This document shows, piece by piece, positions 1-8,652 of a stretch of DNA of 64,000 nt. Source of the stretch: Chryseobacterium sp. OSA05B (lineage in GTDB: Bacteria > Bacteroidota > Bacteroidia > Flavobacteriales > Weeksellaceae); contig NZ_JAHXYH010000004.1 of the NCBI RefSeq assembly GCF_019970065.1, forward strand, positions 470,748-534,747, given 5' to 3'. Below the pieces are notes generated by a model that saw nothing but the letters and a program-made list of their open reading frames with translations, ran no database searches and was not told the DNA's origin. Position 1 is the first letter of the stretch. Every line of letters starts with the position of its first letter. Made by a program: the position numbers and the translations under genes.

Positions 1-561
1 GTAAGCAAACTTACCAACCAGCCTGAGGAAGAGGAAAAACAGAGTCTGGAGAAGCTCGGGGATTCGCTGAAAAATGCGGATCTTGACTATAAGTTTGCGC
101 AATTATTTACGCATTCAGGGGGATTTTTTAATTATTGTGCAGATGAAGCGGAAGCTCTACAGACTTTAAATCAGATTGTCAAAATAGAAGGAGTAAACAA
201 TGTGTTCTGCTGGGACAAAGAGCTTCAGAACTTTTTGAATGTGGTGAAAATACCATACACCTCAGAAATGGAGCATTCCAACGATGCCGCCTTCATCACC
301 TGTGAATATCTTATCGCCTACGACGGGAGAATTATGCTTTCGCATAACAATATCCTGCATTACCATTCTTCACGACTGCCGGGTAAGATCATTATCATGG
401 CCAATGTTTCACAGATTGTAAACAACCTGAATGATGCGATGGGAAAAATAAAAAGAAACGGGAATATCAAAAACCTTACTTCCATCAGTGGAGGGCAGTC
501 AAGTTTAGATACTTCCTCCAATACGAATACAAAACTGTTTTTATTGCTGCTTGAAGATTAA
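1..561 (+). CDS. LUD domain (LutC/YkgG-like) protein, 5' end outside window
   Basis: The reading frame is open from base 1 and stops at 559-561, so the start lies upstream of the window. About 186 residues are visible. The C-terminal part (ITCEYLIAYDGRIMLSH, then LPGKIIIMANVSQIV) resembles the LUD fold found in LutC/YkgG, in which conserved Gly/Ser-rich segments follow a central sheet. In Flavobacteriia a stand-alone LUD protein commonly precedes cdsA, as here; its biochemical role is not established. The next gene begins 24 bases downstream in the same frame, which suggests co-transcription. An internal GTG at 202 could be mistaken for the start, but the frame continues upstream without a stop. 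Family assignment is moderately sure. Confidence 0.65.
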   Translation, partial: VSKLTNQPEEEEKQSLEKLGDSLKNADLDYKFAQLFTHSGGFFNYCADEAEALQTLNQIVKIEGVNNVFCWDKELQNFLNVVKIPYTSEMEHSNDAAFITCEYLIAYDGRIMLSHNNILHYHSSRLPGKIIIMANVSQIVNNLNDAMGKIKRNGNIKNLTSISGGQSSLDTSSNTNTKLFLLLLED

Positions 562-585
562 GCATCAACTTATAAATTTTACATC

Positions 586-1458
586 TTGGACAAAAACCTT
601 ATTCAAAGAACCATTTCCGGGCTTGTTTACGTTGCCGTTATCATTCTTTGCACAACACCGCTGGGTGCCCAGCTGATCAACAAGATCCATCCGGACCTTA
701 TCAGACAGGAATACCTGTATCACGGGCTGATCACTCTTCTGCTGTTGGTAGGTACCTGGGAATGTATTAAGATCATGAAATTCGGGAAAGGCTATGAAAA
801 ATGGATCGTACTCCCGCTGGTGATTTTTATTTACTACGTTTTTTCCAAAAGATATTTCCAACACGACTTCTTTTTCGATTTCAGACTGAATGAAATACTG
901 GCTATTTCCCTGATCGCGATTGCAGTGGTTACCTTATTCAAATATCCAAACGAACTTTATTTCGACAGCGGAAAGTTGATATTTACGGTCATCTATGTAG
1001 CACTGCCTTTTAGTTTTGCATTGGGATTGCCTAAGTTTTCCAGCTTTGACGGGACGTTTTCACTGGAAGTCCTTTTCCTGTTCATCTTGATCTGGAGCAG
1101 TGATACATTCGCTTATCTTACCGGAAAATTTTTCGGGAAACATAAAATGGCCCCTAAAATCTCCCCAAAGAAGACCTGGGAGGGTTATGGTGGCGGAGTA
1201 GTATTAACTTTGGTTTTATCCTACTTTATAGAGCATTATCAGCCTCAACTTCGCGGGAACTGGATGGTAGTCGGTTTCCTGGTAGCTGCATTTGCTCCAT
1301 TAGGAGATCTTGTGGAAAGCCAGCTGAAAAGAAATTTCGGCGTTAAAGACAGCGGAAACATCATTCCGGGGCATGGAGGTGTGCTGGACAGACTGGACAG
1401 TTTTTTAATCTGCGTTCCTGTCGTATATTTGTACTTTATTTTAGAAAAATTTATTTAA
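586..1458 (+). CDS. cdsA: Phosphatidate cytidylyltransferase (CDP-diglyceride synthase)
   Basis: Integral membrane enzyme that makes CDP-diacylglycerol from phosphatidate and CTP, the branch point of phospholipid synthesis. The 290-residue length and multiple hydrophobic segments fit the family. The family signature lies at about residues 245-272 and includes KRNFGVKDSG, PGHGGVLDRLDS and the catalytic-site Asp residues; SPKKTWEG upstream is also typical. The only reasonable start is TTG at 586, because no in-frame ATG occurs before the first membrane segment and an in-frame stop lies at 559. It is followed four bases later by psd, the enzyme for a later step of phosphatidylethanolamine synthesis, so the two are probably one operon. 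Confidence 0.93.
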   Translation: MDKNLIQRTISGLVYVAVIILCTTPLGAQLINKIHPDLIRQEYLYHGLITLLLLVGTWECIKIMKFGKGYEKWIVLPLVIFIYYVFSKRYFQHDFFFDFRLNEILAISLIAIAVVTLFKYPNELYFDSGKLIFTVIYVALPFSFALGLPKFSSFDGTFSLEVLFLFILIWSSDTFAYLTGKFFGKHKMAPKISPKKTWEGYGGGVVLTLVLSYFIEHYQPQLRGNWMVVGFLVAAFAPLGDLVESQLKRNFGVKDSGNIIPGHGGVLDRLDSFLICVPVVYLYFILEKFI

Positions 1459-1462
1459 TCTC

Positions 1463-2116
1463 ATGAAACTACATAAGGAGTCAAAAGGAACGATTACCGT
1501 AGCAACGATACTGTTTATCATCATAAGCGTGTTGGCTATTTATTTTCTTAAAATGTGGTCGTTACTGATCATTATGCCAGTATTGGTTGTTTACAGTTTA
1601 GTATTTTGGTTTTTCAGAGTTCCGGAACGTGATATTCTGGAGCACAGAGAAAATGTGATCGCACCGGTAGACGGAAAGGTGGTGATGATCAAGGAAGTGG
1701 AGGAAACTGAATTTATCAAAGGAAAAGCTCTTCAGATTTCCATCTTCATGTCGCCGCTGAATGTTCACATCTGTAGATATCCGGTATCCGGAAACGTGAT
1801 CTACAAAAAATACCATCCTGGAAAATATCTGGTAGCATGGCATGAAAAGTCATCTACAGAGAACGAAAGAACAACGGTAGCGGTGGAAACTGCAACAAAT
1901 CATAAAGTCGTATTCAGACAGATCGCAGGATATGTGGCCAGAAGGATTGTTTTCTATTGTAAGGAAGGAGATCAGGCTAAAGCCGGACATGAGTTCGGAT
2001 TTATCAAATTCGGTTCGAGAATGGACGTATTTCTGCCTTTGGATACAGAAATCACCTGCAAGATCGGAGATATCACAAAAGGAGGTCTGGATGTGATCGC
2101 CAAAATGAAAGATTAA
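1463..2116 (+). CDS. psd: Phosphatidylserine decarboxylase, short soluble-type family
   Basis: Pyruvoyl enzyme converting phosphatidylserine to phosphatidylethanolamine. The 217-residue length matches the short Psd form. Two hydrophobic segments lie near residues 10-52, then the core motif FMSPLNVHICRYPVSG. The self-cleavage site is the Gly184-Ser185 pair within GFIKFGSRMDVFLP; the Ser becomes the pyruvoyl group. The start ATG lies four bases after cdsA, so translational coupling is likely. No phosphatidylserine synthase gene is present in this window. A terminator hairpin follows. Confidence 0.95.
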   Translation: MKLHKESKGTITVATILFIIISVLAIYFLKMWSLLIIMPVLVVYSLVFWFFRVPERDILEHRENVIAPVDGKVVMIKEVEETEFIKGKALQISIFMSPLNVHICRYPVSGNVIYKKYHPGKYLVAWHEKSSTENERTTVAVETATNHKVVFRQIAGYVARRIVFYCKEGDQAKAGHEFGFIKFGSRMDVFLPLDTEITCKIGDITKGGLDVIAKMKD

Positions 2117-2137
2117 TACAAAATATCATCAGAATAT

Positions 2138-2170
2138 AGAAAGGAGAAATTAAGTTTTCTCCTTTTTTTG
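2138..2170 (+). terminator. Rho-independent terminator after psd
   Basis: Arms AGGAGAAA (2142-2149) and TTTCTCCT (2156-2163) pair around a six-base loop and are followed by a T run. It lies 25 bases after the psd stop and should end the LUD-cdsA-psd transcript. Confidence 0.75.
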
Positions 2171-2228
2171 TTTTACGACATTAAGTATTCTGAATGGAGT
2201 GTATGCTTAATTATGTGAATTCAAAGAG

Positions 2229-2266
2229 GCTGCGGCATGGTGAAACCATGCCGCAGCTTTTATTTT
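2229..2266 (+). terminator. Strong 13-bp hairpin between convergent genes
   Basis: Perfect arms GCTGCGGCATGGT (2229-2241) and ACCATGCCGCAGC (2245-2257) close a three-base loop and are followed on the + strand by TTTTATTTT. The T run overlaps the stop region of the convergent DUF1801 gene. It is a second terminator for the + operon and may also stop the - strand transcript, although the - strand side has few T residues. Confidence 0.75.
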
Positions 2267-2607
2267 ATATGTTTTTTAACCTCTTCTGTCAGACTTAAAA
2301 TAGTTTCGACAGGCAAATCTTCTTCCATGTCAATCAGAAGGATTTTAAACTTCTTTCTGCCATCCTGAATAAGGAGTGGATGATCAAGTCTGTCCCCGTG
2401 ATAGAAACTTACGTAATGCTGTTTGTACTTTTTGCTGTAATAGAGATAACACAGCATTTTCTTTTTATACTTAAAAAAAGGTAATCCGAAACTCAGTGTT
2501 TCTGTAATGTGTTCCGTATCAGATTCAAGGATCTTTTTACGTAAAAACAAAAGAGTACTTCTTTCAGGCTCGTCGATTCTGTAGAAGTACTCTTGTATAG
2601 GATTCAT
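2260..2607 (-). CDS. DUF1801 family protein (YdhG-like)
   Basis: A 115-residue soluble protein. The pattern ITETLSFGLPFFKYKKKMLCYLYYSKK, containing a conserved GLPFF and an aromatic strand, is typical of the DUF1801/YdhG fold. No catalytic function is established for the family; some members are annotated as possible iron chaperones. It starts 26 bases after the stop of the ABC exporter and is probably co-transcribed with it. The final codon overlaps the T tail of the convergent terminator hairpin. Confidence 0.72.
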   Translation of the reverse strand: MNPIQEYFYRIDEPERSTLLFLRKKILESDTEHITETLSFGLPFFKYKKKMLCYLYYSKKYKQHYVSFYHGDRLDHPLLIQDGRKKFKILLIDMEEDLPVETILSLTEEVKKHIK

Positions 2608-2633
2608 TTAAATGAAATTAATTCAATAAACGA

Positions 2634-4466
2634 TTAGTCAAAATTCTGAAGCTCTACCAGCTTATGGTACATGCCTTTCTTAGCGATAAGGTCGTGGTGT
2701 GTTCCCTGTTCCACTACAATTCCTTTCTCCATCACTACGATCCAGTCTGCTTTCTGAATGGTGGAAAGCCTGTGGGCAATCACCAGGGAGGTTCTGTTTT
2801 CCATCATTTTATCTAAGGCATCCTGTACAAATCTTTCAGATTCCGTATCAAGTGCAGAAGTTGCTTCGTCAAGGATCATTACCGGAGGGTTTTTCAATAC
2901 CGCTCTGGCGATAGAAACTCTTTGTTTCTGACCACCGGAAAGTTTATTTCCATCATCACCGATATTAGCGTTGTAGCCATCAGGAAGATTCGAAATAAAG
3001 TTATCAGCGTTGGCAATTTTTGCGGCTTCAACTACTTCTTCTTTCGTGGCATCAGGTTTACCCATCAGGATATTGTTGTATACTGAATCATTGAACAGTA
3101 CAGATTCCTGAGTTACCATTCCGAGAAGCTGACGGTATTCTTTTAATTTTAAATGTTTAATGTCAACTCCGTCAATTAAAATTTGTCCCTCATTCACATC
3201 ATAGAATCTTGCCAGAAGGTTAGCAATCGTTGTTTTTCCGCTTCCACTCTGGCCTACAAGAGCTATGGTTTTTCCTTTCGGAATGATCAGTGAGAAATTT
3301 TTAAGGATTACATTATCTTTATCGTAATAGAAACCGATGTTTTTGAATTCGATTTGATTGCTTAAGGTAGAGATAGAAACCGGCTCTGCAATCTCTTCTA
3401 CTTTTAAATCATAATCAAGAACTTCAGCTACTCTTTCCAAACTTGCCATACCTCCCTGAATAGAAGAAATTGCACTGGAAAGCTTTTTCGCAGGATCAAG
3501 AATCTGGAAGAACATCCCGATGAATACCAGGAAAGCCTGAGGTTTCATGGTCTGATCCTCTAAAATCTGCGTTCCTGCATACCAGGTAATGATAAGAATG
3601 GTGATAGAACCGAGGAATTCGCTCATAGGAGACGCCAATTCTCTTCTTCTGCTCATATCGATCGCATAATTCTGCCAGTTGGTCGTTGTTTCGTTGAATC
3701 TGTTTTTAAGGATCTTATCTGCGTTGAAGATTTTGATCACCTTAGACGATTTCAATGTTTCGTCTACCAATGAGAAAAGGTTTCCAAGTTCAGCCTGAGC
3801 AAAATGAGCCTGTTTTTTTAAACTTTTTCCTGTCCACGAAATCAGCCAGCCCATAATAGGGAAAACGAGTAGTGAGAACAAGGTAAGCTGAGGAGACAGT
3901 AAAAATAAGGCAATCAGTGAAGAGATGATCATAAACGGAGCATTGATAATATCTACCAAAACCCCCATGATTCCACCTTCCACACCTCCGATGTCATTGG
4001 AAATCCTGGACATCATATCTCCCTTTCTCTGTTCTGTAAAGAAAGAAACAGGAAGCTGAAGGAATTTATTATACATCGCCGTACGAAGATCCTTTGTAAT
4101 TCCTACACGATAATTAACCAATAGGAAAGATCCTATATATCTGAAAATATTTCTTAATAAAAATGAAACTCCGGTAATAGCACAAAGAACAGCCAGTACA
4201 TAAACAGCACCGTGCTGATCTATCTGGATCTGTACAAAATAGTACGCTTTATCTTTTATATAATTGAAATAGTCGCCGAAAGCTCCGCTCCATACCGGTT
4301 CTTTAGCTTGTTTTTCAATGGTACCGAACATTAATCCCAAAATAGGAAGCATTGTTCCTACCGATAAGATATTGAGTAAGGAGTACAGAATATTGAAAAA
4401 CATACTTCCGAAAAGGTATTTTTGATGCGGTTTCGCGAAATAAAGTATTCTTTGTAATGGTTTCAT
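2634..4466 (-). CDS. ABC exporter, fused membrane and ATPase domains (MsbA-like)
   Basis: A 610-residue half-transporter that should work as a homodimer in the inner membrane. The N-terminal ~340 residues hold six membrane helices. The ATPase domain shows Walker A ALVGQSGSGKTT near residue 400, signature LSGGQKQR near 512 and Walker B VMILDEATSALD near 530, followed by the H-loop in VIAHRLSTI. The lipid-A/multidrug class is the likely family; sequence reading cannot fix the substrate. A -7 element lies upstream at 4486-4493, and DUF1801 follows. All catalytic motifs appear intact. Confidence 0.9.
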   Translation of the reverse strand: MKPLQRILYFAKPHQKYLFGSMFFNILYSLLNILSVGTMLPILGLMFGTIEKQAKEPVWSGAFGDYFNYIKDKAYYFVQIQIDQHGAVYVLAVLCAITGVSFLLRNIFRYIGSFLLVNYRVGITKDLRTAMYNKFLQLPVSFFTEQRKGDMMSRISNDIGGVEGGIMGVLVDIINAPFMIISSLIALFLLSPQLTLFSLLVFPIMGWLISWTGKSLKKQAHFAQAELGNLFSLVDETLKSSKVIKIFNADKILKNRFNETTTNWQNYAIDMSRRRELASPMSEFLGSITILIITWYAGTQILEDQTMKPQAFLVFIGMFFQILDPAKKLSSAISSIQGGMASLERVAEVLDYDLKVEEIAEPVSISTLSNQIEFKNIGFYYDKDNVILKNFSLIIPKGKTIALVGQSGSGKTTIANLLARFYDVNEGQILIDGVDIKHLKLKEYRQLLGMVTQESVLFNDSVYNNILMGKPDATKEEVVEAAKIANADNFISNLPDGYNANIGDDGNKLSGGQKQRVSIARAVLKNPPVMILDEATSALDTESERFVQDALDKMMENRTSLVIAHRLSTIQKADWIVVMEKGIVVEQGTHHDLIAKKGMYHKLVELQNFD

Positions 4467-4485
4467 TCAATGAAAAATTGGATAG

Positions 4486-4493
4486 CAAAATTA
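4486..4493 (-). promoter_or_regulatory. -7 promoter element for ABC exporter
   Basis: On the minus strand this reads TAATTTTG, matching the Bacteroidota consensus TAnnTTTG, 19 bases before the ATG. The -33 region is only T-rich. Confidence 0.45.
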
Positions 4494-4616
4494 CGTAAAA
4501 TTAAAAGAAAAGACGTTCTTAATCCTCTTTTACTTTAATTAATATGTTTCAATCAGGTCAATTTTGTTACAAACGTTTGTTTAATTTTATAATAGCAGTG
4601 ATAGATTAATTATGAA

Positions 4617-4641
4617 AAAAACCGCCATTTCGGCGGTTTTT
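4617..4641 (-). terminator. Terminator after M28 peptidase
   Basis: AACCGCC and GGCGGTT pair around ATTTC at 4619-4637. Both flanks are A/T runs, so it works for the minus-strand gene ending at 4656 and could act in both directions. Confidence 0.8.
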
Positions 4642-4655
4642 ATAATTATATTTAT

Positions 4656-5576
4656 TTAAAATTTTACTTTGTCATTATATTTTGGGGCAAAGTTCTGAGG
4701 ATTTAATTTTTCAAGAGTTTTTCCAACATTGTTGATAATACCTGTTAAATTATCAAAATCTACCACACTCACATCGTCACTTTCATTATGGTAATGCGAA
4801 GCTTTCGTCATATCAACCGTAGAAAATGAATGCGCGATAATTTTCTTCTTCACAAAACTTACATTGTCTGATCTGTAGAATAATTTTTGCACTGCATAAG
4901 GATCTGGGTTTATTTTTAAACCGTTTGCTGCATATTTATTAAAGAGTTCATCAAAGTCTGAAAACTCATCACCGGTCATAAACAGAGCATTTTTTCCGAA
5001 CTGAGATTCTGTAGCTACCATTTCAAAATTGAAAAGAGCGGTCATATTATGATAAACCTTATCTAAATTGGTATCGGTAGAAATCGCTTTGGATCCCAGC
5101 ATTCCCTTTTCTTCCCCATTAAAGGCCATGAACACCATTGAAAATTCAGGTTTTTTATTTTTAAAATAATCGGCAATACCTGCTAGAGTAGCTATTCCGC
5201 TGGCATCATCATCTGCGCCGTTGTAAATATTGTCTCCGGTTTTTTCGCTCGTCCCGATGTGATCAAAATGACCTGAGAATCCAAGATACTTATCCGTTTT
5301 TCCTTTTTTAATACCGCATACGTTGTAGACTTTCTTGCCTTCATATTCAAAAGGAATCAGGTAAGAATTTCCCGTACAGTATTCAAGCTTGTTTTCTTTA
5401 AATAGTGTGGCAATATATTCTGCGGCCTTGTCATTTTCCGGAGTTCCGATCTCACGGCCTTTCATTTCGTCTGAAGCCAGTGTGGAAAGGATGGTAGTTA
5501 CTCTTTCTTTTGAAACTTCCTGTGCCAGCGTAAATACGGAGCAGAAGGAAAGGGCAAGGTAGGTTAGTTTTTTCAT
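4656..5576 (-). CDS. Exported M28-family zinc aminopeptidase
   Basis: A 306-residue protein with a signal peptide at residues 1-18 (ending TLAQ), so it is exported to the periplasm or beyond. The di-zinc site of M28 peptidases is seen in order: GHFDHIG (His ligand), NGADDDASG (bridging Asp), FNGEEKG (catalytic Glu and ligand Glu), a later MTGDEFSD and a C-terminal SHYHNESDD. The family releases N-terminal amino acids from peptides. It is flanked by a terminator and a gene-poor stretch, so it appears monocistronic. No C-terminal type IX sorting domain is visible. Confidence 0.88.
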   Translation of the reverse strand: MKKLTYLALSFCSVFTLAQEVSKERVTTILSTLASDEMKGREIGTPENDKAAEYIATLFKENKLEYCTGNSYLIPFEYEGKKVYNVCGIKKGKTDKYLGFSGHFDHIGTSEKTGDNIYNGADDDASGIATLAGIADYFKNKKPEFSMVFMAFNGEEKGMLGSKAISTDTNLDKVYHNMTALFNFEMVATESQFGKNALFMTGDEFSDFDELFNKYAANGLKINPDPYAVQKLFYRSDNVSFVKKKIIAHSFSTVDMTKASHYHNESDDVSVVDFDNLTGIINNVGKTLEKLNPQNFAPKYNDKVKF

Positions 5577-5778
5577 TATAGATACAATTTAATAGGATCA
5601 GTCGTATTCTTAACGGAAATGTTGCATTAAATGGTATAAATTAATCAGATAAGAATACATTTCAACCATTAAGAAACTTAAAATGTAATGCGAAATTAAG
5701 TAAATCATTTAATTTTTTAAAACATTTTCCAGACTTTCAGTTGATACTCAGACCTGTAATATTAAAAAAAACACTCTG

Positions 5779-5804
5779 TCACACTGAGCGGAGTCGAAGT
5801 GTGT
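5779..5804. repeat. Dispersed 16-base repeat with flanking inverted arms
   Basis: CTGAGCGGAGTCGAAG at 5784-5799 is bounded by CACACT and AGTGTG, giving an imperfect hairpin. The exact reverse complement of the 16-base core recurs at 19620-19635. The surrounding gap 5577-5899 has no gene; it also holds the DUF4293 terminator. Confidence 0.65.
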
Positions 5805-5846
5805 GTCAATTTAATTATGAAAATCAAAACAGTTTATATAATGACT

Positions 5847-5874
5847 AAAAAAAAACAGCTCCTTTCGGAACTGT
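5847..5874 (-). terminator. Terminator after DUF4293 gene
   Basis: On the minus strand ACAGTTCC and GGAGCTGT pair around GAAA with one G-U pair, followed by a run of eight T residues (5847-5854 on the + strand as A). Confidence 0.75.
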
Positions 5875-5899
5875 TCTCACTCAAAAAATCGTTGTAAGG

Positions 5900-6289
5900 C
5901 TATCGAAGTCGGTCTACAGATTTTACGAGCCTCTCATCTCTGCGGATAGATATATTTGCGATAAGCAGACATATCACCGCGATCAATGGGAAAACCGGCT
6001 CAATACCCTTCTCAGGAATCTGAATTCCTCCGGATAAGTTTAGTAACCAGTACGCCAATACACCAATCAACAAAGCGTTTATAATGATGCTGAACGTATT
6101 CAGCATGATTTGTCTTTTTCTGTTTTTGAAACTGAAAATACTTAATGCACCCGCCAAAACAAGCGCACTACAACTGATATCAATCACCGGAATATTGCCG
6201 AAAACGTCAACATCCTGTCCTGTAACGAAAAGGGAAACTGCAGCCAAAACTGCCAAAAGAGTCCATATAGTCTGTATTCTCTGTAACAT
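5900..6289 (-). CDS. DUF4293 family membrane protein
   Basis: A 129-residue protein with four predicted membrane segments starting MLQRIQTIWTLLA, the usual opening of DUF4293, a family restricted to Bacteroidota. The tail ANISIRRDERLVKSVDRLR is also typical. Function is unknown. It is divergent from rho, and this DUF4293-rho neighbourhood is recalled as frequent in Flavobacteriia. It has its own terminator. Confidence 0.8.
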   Translation of the reverse strand: MLQRIQTIWTLLAVLAAVSLFVTGQDVDVFGNIPVIDISCSALVLAGALSIFSFKNRKRQIMLNTFSIIINALLIGVLAYWLLNLSGGIQIPEKGIEPVFPLIAVICLLIANISIRRDERLVKSVDRLR

Positions 6290-6323
6290 TGATTATTAAA
6301 TACCTGGCAAAAATAACATAAAT

Positions 6324-6354
6324 TTTGCACAATTCAAAAATTAGTGTAGATTTG
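6324..6354 (+). promoter_or_regulatory. Promoter of rho
   Basis: -33 TTTG (6324-6327), 19-base spacer, -7 TAGATTTG (6347-6354), matching the Bacteroidota sigma-A pattern. The expected leader before the rho ATG is about 70 bases, long enough for autoregulation, although no clear hairpin was found. Confidence 0.6.
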
Positions 6355-6434
6355 CATTATACATATGTACTTGAAAACAAAAGTCACCGGACTTACTTTT
6401 CTTACTCACAATTAATTACATTTTTACATTAAGT

Positions 6435-8309
6435 ATGTTTAACATAGAAACGTTAAGGTCAAAATCCGTAACGGAACTGACTAAAATCTTAAAAGATTTA
6501 GGCGTTAAAGTTGCTAGAAATAGCAATGATAATGATAAGATCTTTGCCGTTCTTGACTTTCAGGCTTCTAACCCTAAAGTTGCAAAAGATTATTTCAACG
6601 CCACAGAAACCAGCATGGATACTGAAGAAAAACCGGCAGACAAACCTGCAAAGGCTCCTGTAAAAAAAGCAGCGCCTAAAAGACAACCTGCCAAACCGAG
6701 AGCAGAAGTAAAAGCACCCATTGAAGAAAAACCCCAGATTGAAGAGAAAGTAGAAGAAAAGGTGCCCGCTGCTGAAGAAACAAAACAGGAAGAACCCAAA
6801 GCTGAAACAGTTTCCACTCCTGAAGAAAACAATCAGGCACAAGCTAAGAAAAAAAGAAAAAGAGTAGTCGCCAATAATACTGGCAACACAGAAACTCCAC
6901 AGGAAAGAGCAGAAGCTCCTAAAAATGCAGAACCTCAAGAATCTGCTCCATCTGAAGAAAAGCCTAATACTCCTCAAAATCAGGCCAGATCCCAACAAAG
7001 ACACAACAACCCGCAAAACAGCGGAAACCAAAATAAGAACCCTAATCAGCATCAAAACCAAAATCAGGGTCAAAACCAAAATCCTAATCAACACCAGAAT
7101 CCTAACCAGAATCAGAATCCAAATCAAAATCAGCAAAGACAACACGCTGACAGAAATGAGGAACATCATTCTGAGCACAGAAAAGAATTCAGTTTTGATG
7201 GGATGGTAAGTATTGAAGGGGTTTTAGAAATCCTTCCGGATAACTACGGATTCCTTCGTTCATCTGATTTCAGTTATATTTCTTCTCCTGATGACGTATA
7301 CGTTTCTACGGCACAGATCAGAAATTTCGGTCTGAAAACCGGAGATACCGTTAAAGGAATTGTAAGACTTCCGAAAGAAGGAGAAAAATATTTTTCATTA
7401 CTGAAACCTACGGAAGTAAACGGACGTGATCTTGCGTTCATCAAAGACCGTGTGGCATTTGAATATTTAACACCGCTTTTCCCTGAAGAGAAATTCAATC
7501 TTACCGGAAACGGATCTACACTTTCAACAAGAATTGTAGACCTTTTCGCACCTATCGGGAAAGGACAGAGAGCGATGATCGTTGCCCAGCCTAAAACGGG
7601 TAAAACGATGTTGCTAAAAGATATCGCCAACTCTATTGCAGCCAATCACCCTGAAGTATATATGATGGTCCTTCTGATCGACGAACGTCCGGAAGAAGTT
7701 ACCGATATGGAAAGAAGTGTAAATGCTGAAGTTATCGCATCTACATTTGATGAAGCAGCTGACAAGCACGTAAAAGTAGCGAACCTTGTTTTAGCAAAAG
7801 CCCAGAGAATGGTAGAATGTGGACATGATGTAGTAATCCTGCTGGACTCTATTACAAGATTGGCAAGAGCATACAATACGGTAACACCAGCATCAGGAAA
7901 AGTGCTTTCCGGTGGGGTAGATGCCAATGCGCTTCACAAGCCGAAAAGATTTTTCGGGGCAGCCAGAAAAATTGAAGGAGGTGGTTCATTAACCATTATT
8001 GCTACGGCACTTATCGATACAGGTTCTAAAATGGACGAAGTAATCTTTGAAGAATTCAAAGGAACAGGTAACATGGAACTTCAGTTAGATAGAAAAATTG
8101 CCAACAGAAGAATTTATCCTGCGATTGATCTTGTATCCTCAAGCACACGTAGAGATGATCTTCTCTTAGACGAAGTAACTTCTCAGAGAATGTGGATCTT
8201 CAGAAAATACCTTTCTGAGATGAATCCTGTAGAAGCAATGGAATTTGTAAACAAAAACATCAGAGGAACTTTAAATAACGAAGAATTCCTGATGTCTATG
8301 AATAAATAG
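6435..8309 (+). CDS. rho: Transcription termination factor Rho with long disordered insertion
   Basis: A hexameric RNA helicase that ends transcription. The 624 residues exceed the roughly 420 of E. coli Rho. Residues 1-45 form the Rho N-terminal helical domain. Residues about 50-245 are low complexity: first Lys/Glu/Pro/Ala-rich, then an Asn/Gln/Pro/His stretch at about 196-237. An RNA-binding cold-shock-like domain follows (EGVLEILPDNYGFLR), then the ATPase core with Walker A PKTGKT at 386-391 and VILLDSITRLARAYN. Large insertions in Rho are known from several phyla and have been linked to phase separation in Bacteroides; that role here is inference. A promoter lies upstream and a hairpin downstream. 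Confidence 0.96.
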   Translation: MFNIETLRSKSVTELTKILKDLGVKVARNSNDNDKIFAVLDFQASNPKVAKDYFNATETSMDTEEKPADKPAKAPVKKAAPKRQPAKPRAEVKAPIEEKPQIEEKVEEKVPAAEETKQEEPKAETVSTPEENNQAQAKKKRKRVVANNTGNTETPQERAEAPKNAEPQESAPSEEKPNTPQNQARSQQRHNNPQNSGNQNKNPNQHQNQNQGQNQNPNQHQNPNQNQNPNQNQQRQHADRNEEHHSEHRKEFSFDGMVSIEGVLEILPDNYGFLRSSDFSYISSPDDVYVSTAQIRNFGLKTGDTVKGIVRLPKEGEKYFSLLKPTEVNGRDLAFIKDRVAFEYLTPLFPEEKFNLTGNGSTLSTRIVDLFAPIGKGQRAMIVAQPKTGKTMLLKDIANSIAANHPEVYMMVLLIDERPEEVTDMERSVNAEVIASTFDEAADKHVKVANLVLAKAQRMVECGHDVVILLDSITRLARAYNTVTPASGKVLSGGVDANALHKPKRFFGAARKIEGGGSLTIIATALIDTGSKMDEVIFEEFKGTGNMELQLDRKIANRRIYPAIDLVSSSTRRDDLLLDEVTSQRMWIFRKYLSEMNPVEAMEFVNKNIRGTLNNEEFLMSMNK

Positions 8310-8327
8310 ATTAATTTAATTGTTGTT

Positions 8328-8367
8328 AAAAAAAGCACGGAGATCAGCGGATTTTCGTGCTTTTTTA
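8328..8367 (+). terminator. Terminator after rho
   Basis: AAAAGCACG (8331-8339) pairs with CGTGCTTTT (8356-8364) across a 16-base loop, followed by T residues. Confidence 0.7.
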
Positions 8368-8596
8368 TTGAGGCTAATGAGTTGAGAGTAGTAGTGTAAT
8401 AGGGTTTGAGAATTTTAGAGATGTAAAAGTATAAATTTGTTCTGTTGGAGCTTTTTTATCAATTAAAAAATACTTTGAGATGTATTTTAGACTGAGATAA
8501 CCTCCATCTTGCAACTTCCTGCTTCCCTCTTATAAAAATTAATTCATTCTAAATCAATATATCAATGTTAAAGATTTATTAAAGTAATGCCCAGTA
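8368..8596. other. Gene-free stretch with repeat-like words
   Basis: No reading frame is supported. The part at 8403-8425 (GGGTTTGAGAATTTTAGAG) belongs to the G/T-biased intergenic word family also seen near 20765, 20850 and 57528. The rest is AT-rich and leads into the sod promoter. Confidence 0.5.
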
Positions 8597-8628
8597 TTTG
8601 ATAATCGCTTAAATATTGGCTAAATTTG
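8597..8628 (+). promoter_or_regulatory. Promoter of superoxide dismutase gene
   Basis: -33 TTTG (8597-8600), 20-base spacer, -7 TAAATTTG (8621-8628). It overlaps the longer TTG-started frame at 8626, which supports the ATG at 8653 as the true start. Confidence 0.65.
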
Positions 8629-8652
8629 GATATAACATTAAAAATAAAAATT

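Noticed and set aside
6498..7178. Long hydrophobic reading frame opposite rho
   Set aside because: It mirrors the low-complexity repeat of rho on the other strand and shows no independent family features.
8626..8652. Upstream TTG extension of superoxide dismutase
   Set aside because: It overlaps the -7 promoter element and adds residues absent from the family; ATG at 8653 fits better.
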